Shown: in pieces, positions 52,237 to 60,373 of the stretch
Layout of the letters: each line of letters begins with the position of its first letter
Numbering within the stretch: the first letter of the stretch is position 1
Source: JANNSX01 sp041397825
GTDB lineage: Bacteria; Pseudomonadota; Alphaproteobacteria; Rhizobiales; Hyphomicrobiaceae
Direction of reading: 5' to 3'
NCBI GenBank assembly: GCA_041397825.1
Contig: JAWKVX010000006.1
Location: 310,001-374,000 of the forward strand
DNA: 64,000 nt
Translations under genes and position numbers: made by a program
Notes under the pieces: generated by a model
The model's input: only the letters and a program-made list of their open reading frames with translations
Databases searched by the model: none
What the model was told of the DNA's origin: nothing

Positions 52237-52866
52237 CTATTGCAAGGTCGAGCCGGACCCGTCGTCTCGGGCGGCGAGCTGCATCTCGGCCAGTGCGACC
52301 AGGATCTCGGCGCGCGCTTTGAGCGTCGCGGCTTCGAGCAGCGCTTGCTTCTCTTCGGGTCCGTACGGGCTGATCATGGACAGCGTGTTGACCAGGAACT
52401 CGTTGGACGAGCGATGAATGGCCTGCCAATCGGCCTTGAGCTCGTTGGCGTCCAGGTAGGTCTTGAGCACCTTGAGCAGGTGTGAGCGGTCGACATCGTC
52501 CTCGCCGGCGCCTTCGGTAAGGTCGGTGGCGAACTCGGCGTAGTCGACCAGGCACCGGCGGTAGGGTCTGTCGACCTCAATCTCGCGGGCGATGGCGAAG
52601 CGGCAAATCCCGGTGAGCGTGATCAGATAGCGGCCGTCATCTGTCTCGGAATAGCTCGTGATGCGACCGACGCCGCCCAGCCGGCGAAGCTCCGCCTCCT
52701 TGCCGGCCGGGCTCTCGGTGTCATCCACCGCCTGCAGCGGTTGCACCATGCCGACAAGGCGGTTGCCGGACATCACGTCGTCGATCATCTCCAGATACCG
52801 CGGCTCGAAAATGTTGAGCGGCAACGCGATCCTGGGCAACAGGATTGCCCCGCGGAGCGGAAACAC
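52237..52866 (-). CDS. LON N-terminal (substrate-binding) domain protein
   Basis: This stand-alone LON-substrate-binding-domain protein lacks the ATPase and protease domains. It has VFPLRGAILLPRIALPLNIF, FEPRYLEMIDDVM, GRYLITLTGICRF and NTLSMISPYGPEEKQALLEA. The frame from 52866 (GTG) upward stays open. It encodes D-R-Y-R-S-L-A-D-L-P-G-E-I-A before VFPLRG, which resembles the N-terminus of relatives. No ATG, GTG or TTG occurs between the trx stop and 52866. The true start may be an ATC at 52920 after GGGGG. It is 9 bp from the Trm112 gene. Confidence 0.88.
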   Translation of the reverse strand: MFPLRGAILLPRIALPLNIFEPRYLEMIDDVMSGNRLVGMVQPLQAVDDTESPAGKEAELRRLGGVGRITSYSETDDGRYLITLTGICRFAIAREIEVDRPYRRCLVDYAEFATDLTEGAGEDDVDRSHLLKVLKTYLDANELKADWQAIHRSSNEFLVNTLSMISPYGPEEKQALLEAATLKARAEILVALAEMQLAARDDGSGSTLQ

Positions 52867-52933
52867 CGCGATCTCCCCCGGCAGATCGGCCAGGCTACGG
52901 TATCGGTCGCTGATGAGGATGACAGCCCCCGGC

Positions 52934-53854
52934 TTAACTGAAGAGGAGAATGGACAACTGCTTACGGCCCCAGAGCGTCATCTCGTCCTTGGGACCCCAG
53001 GCGTCGAAGAACTGCACGAGCTGCTTGCGCGCGGCGTCGTCGTTCCAGGCTCGACTCTTGCGCATCAATGTCAGGAGATGCTCGACGGCCTGCTCCTTCT
53101 GGCCTTGTGCGTTGAGCGCAAGGGCGAGGTCGAACCGGGCCTGATGGTCGTTCGGATCGGCGGTGACGGCTGCCTCGAGCTTGCTGATCTCACCGGACTG
53201 GGGCGCCTTCTTGGCAAGGTCGAGCATGGCGCGCACTCCGGCGATCGCAGCATGGCTCTGCTTGGCCTGCGGCGCCAGCGCCAGGGTGTTCTCGGCACGC
53301 TCCGTGTCGCCGGTCTTCAGGTAGCACTTGGCCAGACCGGCCAGCGCGTCCGGGTTCTCCTTGTCCTCGGCCAGGACGGCGGCATAGATTTCCGCCGCTG
53401 TCTGAAGGTCGTTCTTCTCCAGGGCCTCGCTGGCGACCGTGAGCATCTCGGCCACGTCCGCGCCCGGCCCCTCACCACCGAGCAGCCGGTCGATGAAGGC
53501 CTTCACCTGCCCCTCGGGCAGGGCCCCCATGAATCCGTCGACGGGACGGCCATTGCGGAAGGCGAAGACGGCCGGGATCGACTGCACACCGAGCTGTCCT
53601 GCGACCGCAGGGTGCTCGTCAATGTTCATCTTGACCAGACGGATCTTGCCCTTGGCGGCGCGTACCGCCTTCTCGAGCACGGGCGTCAGCTGCCGGCATG
53701 GGCCGCACCAGGGTGCCCAGAAATCGACCAGCACCGGCACGTCCCGCGACGTCTCGAGTACATCCTTCGTGAACTGCGCGGTCGTCGTATCCTTGATGAG
53801 TTCGGCGTCGGCCGTGGGGCTCGTCGGGGGGGTGCTCTGGAAGGTCATGCTCAT
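52934..53854 (-). CDS. Thioredoxin-TPR co-chaperone (CnoX/YbbN type)
   Basis: The 306-residue protein has an N-terminal thioredoxin domain with the active site FWAPWCGPCRQLTPVLEK (WCGPC intact). A tetratricopeptide-like tail follows, about residues 140-306, with AAEIYAAVLAEDKENPDALAGLAKCYL and QARFDLALALNAQGQ. It matches CnoX, which protects substrates from oxidation and hands them to chaperones. E. coli YbbN has SxxC, whereas this has a full CGPC. It lies between prdX and the LON-domain gene on one strand, and its 3' end lies within 70 bp of the LON start. Confidence 0.9.
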   Translation of the reverse strand: MSMTFQSTPPTSPTADAELIKDTTTAQFTKDVLETSRDVPVLVDFWAPWCGPCRQLTPVLEKAVRAAKGKIRLVKMNIDEHPAVAGQLGVQSIPAVFAFRNGRPVDGFMGALPEGQVKAFIDRLLGGEGPGADVAEMLTVASEALEKNDLQTAAEIYAAVLAEDKENPDALAGLAKCYLKTGDTERAENTLALAPQAKQSHAAIAGVRAMLDLAKKAPQSGEISKLEAAVTADPNDHQARFDLALALNAQGQKEQAVEHLLTLMRKSRAWNDDAARKQLVQFFDAWGPKDEMTLWGRKQLSILLFS

Positions 53855-53887
53855 GGTCTCGTCCTGGTGCTTGATACCGCGTCCGGC

Positions 53888-54421
53888 TCAGCCGGCCACC
53901 GCTGTCTGTGCTGCCGACGCCAACCCCGGTCCGCTGACCTGCAGCACTCTTGGCTCATGCCCGGTCGCACGGATGAATCGGATGAGGTCGTCCCGCCGGA
54001 TTGCCGTCGTCGCCGTGTTCTCGAGAGGATGATAATTCAACAGCTCCTGCTGCATCATCGGCGCGTCGAGGATCACGGTCACCCGGCCCGTGGTGTCGTT
54101 GATGAGCGCAAACGGCGTCACCGAGCCGGGCTTCACGCCGAGAAGCTCCTCAAGCAGCTCGGGCTTGCCGAAGCTCAGCCGGTCGGCGCCAATGACCCGA
54201 TGCAGGGATTTGAGGTCGATGGCGGCGTCATGCAAGGCCACGACAAGAAAAATCCGATCCTTCTTGTCCTTCAGGAACAGGTTCTTGGTGTGCCCACCGG
54301 GCATGGCCCGCTCGATCTCGAGGCTCTCGGCGACCGTGAAGACCGCCTGATGCTCATGGGTCCGGGTCTCGATGCCGAGTTTCTCCAAAACGCTGAACAA
54401 TTCGTGTCGGGTTGCCGTCAT
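53888..54421 (-). CDS. Prolyl-tRNA deacylase, YbaK/ProX (PrdX) family
   Basis: The 177-residue protein is a trans-editing enzyme that hydrolyses mischarged tRNA-Pro (Ala or Cys). It has the family motifs VFTVAESLEIERAMPGGHTK and NLFLKDKKDRIFLVVALHD with the conserved lysine. FGKPELLEELLGVKPGSVTPFAL with NDTTGRV follows, then YHPLENTATTAIRRDDLIRF. The ATG at 54421 begins the four-gene block transcribed leftwards. The tRNA-Gly gene lies upstream in the opposite direction. Confidence 0.92.
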   Translation of the reverse strand: MTATRHELFSVLEKLGIETRTHEHQAVFTVAESLEIERAMPGGHTKNLFLKDKKDRIFLVVALHDAAIDLKSLHRVIGADRLSFGKPELLEELLGVKPGSVTPFALINDTTGRVTVILDAPMMQQELLNYHPLENTATTAIRRDDLIRFIRATGHEPRVLQVSGPGLASAAQTAVAG

Positions 54422-54592
54422 GCTACGCCTGAACTACGTGAATCTCGCTCCGTGTGTAACGCCTATGCCCGCCGAGGGCAATCCGGCCGGGGTCGGTCGT
54501 GCCTCACACCGGCATGCGCAGGGTGTTGCAATGCCGTTGAGTTTGAGCAATAAGAGGCGCCTGTCGCGATCGCTTGGTCGCGACTCTGGAAC

Positions 54593-54667
54593 GCGGGTGT
54601 AGCTCAGGGGTAGAGCATCACGTTGCCAACGTGAGGGTCGAGGGTTCAAATCCCTTCGCCCGCTCCA
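54593..54667 (+). tRNA. tRNA-Gly (GCC)
   Basis: A complete 75-nt cloverleaf with encoded CCA is present. The acceptor stem is GCGGGTG with CGCCCGC, the D arm has GCTCAGGGGTAGAGC, and the anticodon stem TCACG/CGTGA encloses the loop TTGCCAA with anticodon GCC. The T arm AGGG TTCAAAT CCCT follows the short variable loop. It is the only tRNA gene in the window. Confidence 0.98.
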
Positions 54668-54905
54668 GTTGCCCATACGGCTGCTGCCGGTCACCGGATG
54701 GTGCGGTGTTGCCGCCCTCGAAACGCCATCAACATTTCGCAATCTCGGGTGATTGGCGTTTGCGTCTCGCTTGGGACGCGGGCATGCTGCACCTCAGAGC
54801 GCATCGGAGCGACTGTCCGAGGGGGACGGACGTTTCCGGGGCCATCGGGAACCTCTCAACGGCGGCCACGGCCGCCCTGATCGAGACACGAGCGCACGAG
54901 ACGAG

Positions 54906-56261
54906 ATGAGCGTTGCAAACCAAGAGCGCCGCCGAAAGGCGGACGGCCTCTCAAGATCGGTATTGGCGGCCTTGGCCCTGCTTGCCACCACGGCCTCGAC
55001 CGCAGTCGCCGATCGGACCGACAACTGGTTCTTCGACAACCTCTTCGAGCCGAATGTCGAGCGGCAATCGCAGCCGAAGATGTCGAAGGAAGAAATCGCC
55101 CGTGAGGAGGCCAAACTCCTCGACCAGCTGAGCGCGCGCGTACTCTACGGGAGCTACGAATCGGAGCGGAGCCTGGCCTATGCGCTGGATCGCTATCAGC
55201 AGCTTGCTCAGCGCGGCGGATGGCCTCAGGTTCCGACGGGTCGCACGCTGCGGGTGGGCGAGACCGATGAACGGGTCGCCTTCGTCCGCGCCCGCCTCGA
55301 GGTGACCGACGGGCTTAAGCGCACCGGAGGCAATGCCTGGGAATTCGACGAGTATGTCGAGGCTGCCGTCAAGCGCTTTCAGCGCCGGCACGGCATTCCG
55401 CCCAATGGCGTCGTCGACCGCCGGACCCTCGAGCAGATGAATGTGCCGGTGCGAGCCCGTCTCGAGCAGCTTCGCATCAATCTGGTTCGCACTCGTGAGC
55501 TATTGGCCGCCGGCTTCCCGGCTCGCTATGTCATCGTCAACGTTCCGGCAATGGAATTGCAGGCGGTTCAAGACGGGCAAGTGCAGCTGGCCAGCCGCGT
55601 CATCGTCGGCCGGCCGGAGCGGGCGACGCCGACCGTGCACGCCCGGATCAAGGCGCTCAACTTCTTTCCCTACTGGAATGTGCCGGACAGTGTCGCCTTC
55701 GGCGATCTCATCCCAAAGCTTCTGAAGGACCCGGCCTATCTCCAGCGGGAGCGAATTCGCGTGCAGACCGACTACGGCGATGCCGGCCAGATCGTCGATC
55801 CGTCATTCATCAACTGGAGCTCACCCGAGGCGCAGAGCTTCAAGTTTCGGCAGGAGCCCGGCCCACAGAATGCCCTCGGCCTTGTTCGCATCGATATGCC
55901 GAACGAGCACAATGTCTACATGCATGACACGCCGATGAAGAACCTGTTCGGCCGATCGGCGCGGGCCTATAGCGCCGGCTGCGTCCGGGTCCAACGTGTC
56001 TTCGATCTCGTGGCTTGGCTCGCATCCGCCAACGGGGACTGGGACCGGGCCCGCGTCGACAGCGTCCTCATGGGAGGGCAGGCGCTCGATGTCCCGCTCA
56101 ACGCCGAAGTCGATGTGTTTTTTGCCTATCTGACGGCCTGGGCGTCGCAGGACGGCGAGGTCGCATTCCGGTCGGACATCTACGGCTGGGACGGCTCGTC
56201 AGACGTGCTCGCACAAGAGCGAGAGGCCCCGACCGAGGACACCTTGAAGCTGGCTCCTTAG
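54906..56261 (+). CDS. L,D-transpeptidase with peptidoglycan-binding domain (YcbB-like)
   Basis: The 451-residue protein (ATG 54906) has a signal peptide (SVLAALALLATTASTAVAD). A peptidoglycan-binding domain lies at about residues 125-185 (AAVKRFQRRHGIPPNGVVD). A YkuD catalytic domain lies at about 200-370, with MHDTPMKNLFGRSARAYSAGCVRVQ providing catalytic Cys and His. Such enzymes form 3-3 peptidoglycan crosslinks or attach proteins in the periplasm. The segment between HDTPMK and SAGC is of normal spacing. It follows tRNA-Gly by 238 bp and ends 84 bp before the convergent CNB gene. Confidence 0.92.
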   Translation: MSVANQERRRKADGLSRSVLAALALLATTASTAVADRTDNWFFDNLFEPNVERQSQPKMSKEEIAREEAKLLDQLSARVLYGSYESERSLAYALDRYQQLAQRGGWPQVPTGRTLRVGETDERVAFVRARLEVTDGLKRTGGNAWEFDEYVEAAVKRFQRRHGIPPNGVVDRRTLEQMNVPVRARLEQLRINLVRTRELLAAGFPARYVIVNVPAMELQAVQDGQVQLASRVIVGRPERATPTVHARIKALNFFPYWNVPDSVAFGDLIPKLLKDPAYLQRERIRVQTDYGDAGQIVDPSFINWSSPEAQSFKFRQEPGPQNALGLVRIDMPNEHNVYMHDTPMKNLFGRSARAYSAGCVRVQRVFDLVAWLASANGDWDRARVDSVLMGGQALDVPLNAEVDVFFAYLTAWASQDGEVAFRSDIYGWDGSSDVLAQEREAPTEDTLKLAP

Positions 56262-56345
56262 GGCTGAGCTTGCGAGCCTGGCCCTTTCCGAGCGCCTCGC
56301 ATCGGGTTGTTCATCGGCAGGAGTCTGGGCGAGCCAGCTCGAGGA

Positions 56346-56843
56346 TCAATGCATCGCCTGTCGCTCGGAGGTCCGAGTTGCGGCCTCGTCGCCGATATCG
56401 AGCATGGAATCGATCTCTCGGAGCGATTCGGCCATCCGCTCGAGCCGCGCGCGGATCTTCTGGGTGAAATGCTCCGCCATGCCGGGATATCGCTGCATCA
56501 GCTCGTGCATCATCTGGCGCGAGAATTTGAGCGCGTTGACCGAGCCTTCGGCTCGGACCGTCGACGTATGTTCGGTTTCGATCAACATGGCGAGCTCGCC
56601 GACCAGCGTGCCCGGCGGCAACATGGCGCGCTCTCCCGCCTCCTCGCCATCGAGATCGACACCGACCTCGCCGCTGACGATGAGATAGGCCGCATCACCG
56701 GCATCGCCTCCGCTGATCAATGCCTCACCGTCCGCAAACCGCACGCGCTCGGCGGTGAGTGCAAGCACCTTCAGCTGGAGCGGTGCCAGGCCGTTGAACA
56801 ACGGCGCACCCAGGAGCGACAGCATCAACAGATCAGGCGACAT
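56346..56843 (-). CDS. Stand-alone cyclic-nucleotide-binding domain protein
   Basis: The 165-residue protein contains a single CNB (Crp-like) beta-roll at about residues 12-125. The elements FNGLAPLQLKVLALTAERVRF, GDAAYLIVSGEV, PGTLVGELAMLIETEHTSTVRA and LKFSRQMMHELM match Crp/Fnr sensor domains. There is no C-terminal helix-turn-helix; it ends in a helix (MAESLREIDSMLDIG). It may signal by protein-protein contact. The phosphate-binding cassette GELAML lacks the Arg of true cAMP receptors (RxA), so cAMP binding is uncertain. It lies between the L,D-transpeptidase gene and the response regulator. Confidence 0.82.
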   Translation of the reverse strand: MSPDLLMLSLLGAPLFNGLAPLQLKVLALTAERVRFADGEALISGGDAGDAAYLIVSGEVGVDLDGEEAGERAMLPPGTLVGELAMLIETEHTSTVRAEGSVNALKFSRQMMHELMQRYPGMAEHFTQKIRARLERMAESLREIDSMLDIGDEAATRTSERQAMH

Positions 56844-57007
56844 GCGACCCTCGCGACCGGCGTTTCGTCGAACGACACAACGCAACACTCGAGAGGGCCG
56901 AGAGACACCGGCCCGACTACGGCTCAAGCTAGGGGATTCGCGGCCGGCCGGAAAGTGCGACGGCGGGCATGTGGATGACGTGTTGAGGAGATTGCCGTCG
57001 GGGGATC

Positions 57008-57694
57008 TCAGGGCATCAGCTTGTAGCCGCCGGTCTCGGTGATCAGCAGCTCGGCACTCGAGGGATCCTTCTCGATCTTTTGTCTCAGACGGTAGATATG
57101 GGTCTCGAGCGTGTGCGTGGTGACGCCGGCGTTATAGCCCCAGACCTCGTGCAAGAGCACGTCGCGGCTGACGACTTTCTCGCCTGCCCGGTAGAGATAC
57201 TTGAGAATCGAGGTCTCTTTCTCGGTCAGTCGGACCTTCGAGCCCTTTTCGTCCACCAGAAGCTTGGCGGCCGGCTTGAACGTGTAGTGACCGATCGAAA
57301 AGACGGCGTCCTCGCTCTGCTCATGCTGGCGGAGCTGAGCGCGGATGCGGGCCAGCAGGACAGCGAATCGGAATGGCTTCGCCACATAGTCGTTGGCACC
57401 GGAGTTGAGGCCGAGGATCGTATCGGCGTCCGAGGCCTGACCGGTCAGCATGACAACGGGGCCTTTGAACCCGTTCCTTCGCACGATCTTGCAGGCGTCG
57501 CGGCCGTCCATGTCCGGCAAACCGACGTCGAGGATGATCATGTCGATGTGCTCGCTCTTGGCCTTCTCGATGCCCTGGGCGGCTGTCCCGGCAGCGACGA
57601 TGGCGAAATCGTCGTGGAGGGCGAGCTGCTCGGTCAGCGACTCGCGGAGGTCGACGTCGTCGTCGACGATCAGGATCTTGCGTGCAGCACTCAT
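57008..57694 (-). CDS. OmpR-family response regulator
   Basis: The 228-residue protein has an N-terminal receiver with acidic pocket LIVDDDVDL, phospho-acceptor Asp in MIILDVGLPDMDGRDA, and the Thr/Lys residues VVMLTGQ and VAKPFRFAVLL. A C-terminal winged helix contains LTEKETSILKYLYRA, VVSRDVLLHEVWGYN and THTLETHIYRLRQKIE. It resembles the CenR-type regulators of alphaproteobacteria, which control envelope functions, but this name is a guess. No sensor kinase gene is adjacent. Its RBS (GGAG) lies inside the overlapping short ORF described below. Confidence 0.92.
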   Translation of the reverse strand: MSAARKILIVDDDVDLRESLTEQLALHDDFAIVAAGTAAQGIEKAKSEHIDMIILDVGLPDMDGRDACKIVRRNGFKGPVVMLTGQASDADTILGLNSGANDYVAKPFRFAVLLARIRAQLRQHEQSEDAVFSIGHYTFKPAAKLLVDEKGSKVRLTEKETSILKYLYRAGEKVVSRDVLLHEVWGYNAGVTTHTLETHIYRLRQKIEKDPSSAELLITETGGYKLMP

Positions 57695-57777
57695 CGGTAG
57701 CTCCGGTCGGCCAGCCCGGCGACATATTTCGCGCGGCGCTGCGCGAGCATATAATCGAGCCTGAGCTCGCTCGTCAT
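57691..57777 (-). CDS. 28-codon leader ORF overlapping the response-regulator start
   Basis: The ORF begins ATG at 57777 behind GGGAGG (spacing 4), encodes M-T-S-E-L-R-L-D-Y-M-L-A-Q-R-R-A-K-Y-V-A and then GLADRSYR, and stops with TGA at 57691-57693. The stop overlaps the response-regulator ATG as ATGA. The strong RBS and exact overlap suggest it is translated and coupled to the regulator. The peptide is basic and likely helical, with no known family. It could be a leader controlling regulator translation or a micro-protein. It may also be coincidental. Confidence 0.5.
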   Translation of the reverse strand: MTSELRLDYMLAQRRAKYVAGLADRSYR

Positions 57778-57808
57778 CCCACCTCCCAACTAACGAAGGG
57801 GCCTATCC

Positions 57809-58342
57809 GTGTCAAAACGCCGTGACAGGCCGGTCATTCGGGTCAATGCTCTGCGGCAAAGCGACTGCCAGGGCCATATAGGCCTCGGCAAGCTGACATT
57901 TCGCTGTGCTCTCGGCCGGAGCGGCATCCGGGCATTGAAGCGGGAGGGTGACGGGGCCAGTCCGAAGGGACGGCATGGCCTGCTGACCGTTCTCTACCGA
58001 CCCGACCGGGTCGCCCGCCCCCGCACGGCGCTTCCGGTCAGGGCCATCCGCCGGACCGACGGCTGGTGCGATGCCTCGACGGACCGCAACTACAACCGTC
58101 CGGTCCGGATGCCCTATCCGGCGAGCGCCGAGGAGCTTTGGCGCTCGGACGATCTTTACGACATCGTCGTGGTGGTCGACCACAATGTTAGGTGTCGCGG
58201 CCGGGGTCGCGGCAGCGCCATCTTTATGCATGTCGCGGATCGGAACTACGGGCCGACGGCCGGCTGCGTGGCGTTGCGCCGGCTGCACCTGCAACGCCTG
58301 CTGGCCCTGGCGCCGCGTGGCGCCCGGCTGGCGATTCGCTGA
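57809..58342 (+). CDS. L,D-transpeptidase family protein (short type)
   Basis: The 177-residue protein starts at GTG 57809, 7-8 nt after AAGGGG. It has RPVIRVNALRQSDCQGHIGLG and AALGRSGI-like sequence (CALGRSGIRALKREGDGASP). DLYDIVVVVDHN and SAIFMHV precede the catalytic TAGCVAL (Cys) with an upstream His. It lacks an obvious signal peptide and a peptidoglycan-binding domain. Family members without signals are common in Hyphomicrobiales. It is convergent with secB (10 bp apart). Confidence 0.8.
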   Translation: MSKRRDRPVIRVNALRQSDCQGHIGLGKLTFRCALGRSGIRALKREGDGASPKGRHGLLTVLYRPDRVARPRTALPVRAIRRTDGWCDASTDRNYNRPVRMPYPASAEELWRSDDLYDIVVVVDHNVRCRGRGRGSAIFMHVADRNYGPTAGCVALRRLHLQRLLALAPRGARLAIR

Positions 58343-58352
58343 GGCGACCGGC

Positions 58353-58826
58353 TCAGTTGATCGGGGTGCTCGGCTTCTGGACGTTCTGGGTGTAGAGCCC
58401 AGCGAAGTCGATCGGATCGAGGAGCAGCGGGGGATAGCCACCTTCCCGCGTCACGTCGGCGACGAGCCGCCGGACGAAGGGATAGAGCAGGATGGGCGCG
58501 TTGATGAAAAGAGCCGGCTTCAGCGCATTCTCTGGAAAGTTCTCGAGCCGGAACAGGCCGCCGTAGCTGACTTCGACATGATAGAGCACGCCTTTCGAGG
58601 TCTCAGCGGTGGCTTTGAGTTCGATGACGCTCTCGTGCATGGTCTCGCCGAGCTTTGTGACCTGCACGTTGACGTCGATCTTGATATCAGCGCGCTCGTT
58701 GCTCCCCTGCATGGCCTGGGCGAGACCCGGATTCTCGAATGAGAGGTCCTTCAGGTACTGGGCAAGAATGCGGAATGTCGCCTGGTTGCTCGGGGCCGCT
58801 GCTCCGCCGCCTTCATTCTCTGCCAT
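58353..58826 (-). CDS. secB: Protein-export chaperone SecB
   Basis: SecB is a cytoplasmic tetramer that delivers unfolded preproteins to SecA. ATG 58826 with AAGGAG upstream gives 157 residues starting AENEGGGAAA. The motifs ILAQYLKDLSFENPGL, LFINAPILLYPFVRRLVADVT and EGGYPPLLLDPIDFAGLY are typical. The secB-fxsA-Tim44-mltA-Smr run is conserved in the order. Confidence 0.96.
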   Translation of the reverse strand: MAENEGGGAAAPSNQATFRILAQYLKDLSFENPGLAQAMQGSNERADIKIDVNVQVTKLGETMHESVIELKATAETSKGVLYHVEVSYGGLFRLENFPENALKPALFINAPILLYPFVRRLVADVTREGGYPPLLLDPIDFAGLYTQNVQKPSTPIN

Positions 58827-58983
58827 TCCGGCTCGCTCCTTGCTCACCCGCGCCGACGCCACACCAGGCCGATGATGGTCCGAGTGGCACTTGGTCTCGC
58901 GCCAGAATCGTCGGCGGGCGCCTTAATGCTTCGATTTTGGCGCGACGGGCCACTAGCATGCCTGGGTCGGGCCGGCAAATGCA

Positions 58984-59463
58984 TCACGGTTCGTCGACGC
59001 GGGTGAATTCGCCCTCGATGACCTTGTCGCCTTGGCCTCGCGGCGTCGAGCCGGGTTGTTGCCACCTTTTTCTGCGATGCCCCTGGGAACGCACGGTGCC
59101 GACCACCGAGACCCGGGCGAGCACCCACCGAGCGACCCACCGCCGGACGGTGGGAACGAGCAGGGCGACGGCGACGATATCGGTGAGGAAACCCGGCGTC
59201 AGCATCAGAGCGCCAGCAACCAGGAGACCGATGCCGTCGAGCGCTGATTGAATGGGAACCTCGCCGGCGGTCATGGCTTTCTCGGTCCGGCGAAGCACGG
59301 CGAGCCCCTGAAGCCGGAGTAGGACCGTGCCGAGCACGGCCATGCCGACGAGCAAGGCAATGGTCGGCAACACGCCGATCAGGCCGCCGACCTTGATGAT
59401 GACCGCAAGCTCGGCCAAAGGGACGAGAATGAGCAGGGTGAGGATGACGAACGGCAGGCGCAT
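58984..59463 (-). CDS. fxsA: FxsA-family membrane protein
   Basis: The 159-residue protein has a four-helix FxsA domain: MRLPFVILTLLILVPLAELA and GGLIGVLPTIALLVGMAVLG, then a cytoplasmic loop and VAGALMLTPGFLTDIVAVALL. A Gln/Arg-rich C-terminal tail (GHRRKRWQQPG) follows. FxsA overproduction in E. coli lessens phage T7 exclusion; its normal role is unknown. Start 59463 is preferred to 59499. It is divergent from the Tim44-like gene. Confidence 0.9.
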   Translation of the reverse strand: MRLPFVILTLLILVPLAELAVIIKVGGLIGVLPTIALLVGMAVLGTVLLRLQGLAVLRRTEKAMTAGEVPIQSALDGIGLLVAGALMLTPGFLTDIVAVALLVPTVRRWVARWVLARVSVVGTVRSQGHRRKRWQQPGSTPRGQGDKVIEGEFTRVDEP

Positions 59464-59652
59464 ACCTATCTCACATGTCAGGGTTTTGAGTGCCCCCAAT
59501 GCCAGTTGGCTTCGGGGAGGCGATGCCCTAAGTTGGACTAGAAATGGGTGACCAAGCGGGCATTTCGGTCCTCTCGATCAGCAATGCGGCAGGGCAAGAC
59601 GGCCGTCGCCCGGAGGCCAAGCTCGGAACAGGTTTGACCAGGACATAAGTTA

Positions 59653-60372
59653 ATGAGCGGAACGTTCGATATCTATACCCTGTTGCTTCTGGTGGTGGCT
59701 GTGGTCATCTTGCTCCGCCTGCGTAATCTGCTCGGCCGTAAGACGGGTCACGAGCGCCGCTACGATTCCTATACAACACGTGAATCCGGAGGTGCCACCG
59801 CTCCGCAGGACAAGGTGGTGCCGCTGCCGGGCCGTCCCGATCCGGCGCCGCGTATGCCTGACGCGGGCAATCAGAAGGCGGCTGCGGAGCGCATCGGCGA
59901 CTTCATGCCGGATACCAATCCGGCCCATGCCGGTCTGGTGGAGATCGCCCGGCAGGACCCGAGCTTCGATCCCAAGCACTTCGTCCAAGGCGCGAAGTCG
60001 GCCTATGAGATGATCGTCACGGCGTTCGCGGAAGGCAACAAGCGGATCCTGAAGCAGTTCCTCAGCCGCGAGGTCTATGACGGGTTCGCAGAGTCGATCT
60101 CTGGCCGGGAGAGCCGTGGCGAGACCGTCGACACGAGCTTCGTCGGCATCAACAAGGCGGATGTTATCGACGCCGAGGTCAAGAACAGAACCGCCCGTGT
60201 CACCGTGAAGTTCGTAAGCCAGCTCATCACGGCGATCAAAAATCGGAACGGCGAGCTGATCGAAGGCGATCCCCGACAGATCCGGGAGGTGACCGACATC
60301 TGGACGTTCGCCCGCGAGTTGTCGTCGCGGGATCCGAACTGGAAGCTCATTGCGACCCAAGCCGCAAACTGA
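59653..60372 (+). CDS. Tim44-like domain protein (TimA)
   Basis: The 239-residue protein has an N-terminal membrane anchor (IYTLLLLVVAVVILLRLRNLLG). A charged/Pro linker follows, then a C-terminal Tim44 domain (about residues 95-238) with FVQGAKSAYEMIVTAFAEGNKRILKQFLS and EVTDIWTFARELSSRDPNWKL. It is the alphaproteobacterial relative of mitochondrial Tim44, tethered to the inner membrane. A role in protein export or assembly is inferred from homology. It precedes mltA almost without a gap. Confidence 0.94.
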   Translation: MSGTFDIYTLLLLVVAVVILLRLRNLLGRKTGHERRYDSYTTRESGGATAPQDKVVPLPGRPDPAPRMPDAGNQKAAAERIGDFMPDTNPAHAGLVEIARQDPSFDPKHFVQGAKSAYEMIVTAFAEGNKRILKQFLSREVYDGFAESISGRESRGETVDTSFVGINKADVIDAEVKNRTARVTVKFVSQLITAIKNRNGELIEGDPRQIREVTDIWTFARELSSRDPNWKLIATQAAN

Positions 60373-60373
60373 A

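Noticed and set aside
52658..54553. 631-codon + strand frame opposite the thioredoxin-TPR and prdX genes
   Set aside because: The minus-strand genes carry clear family motifs; the + frame is antisense noise.
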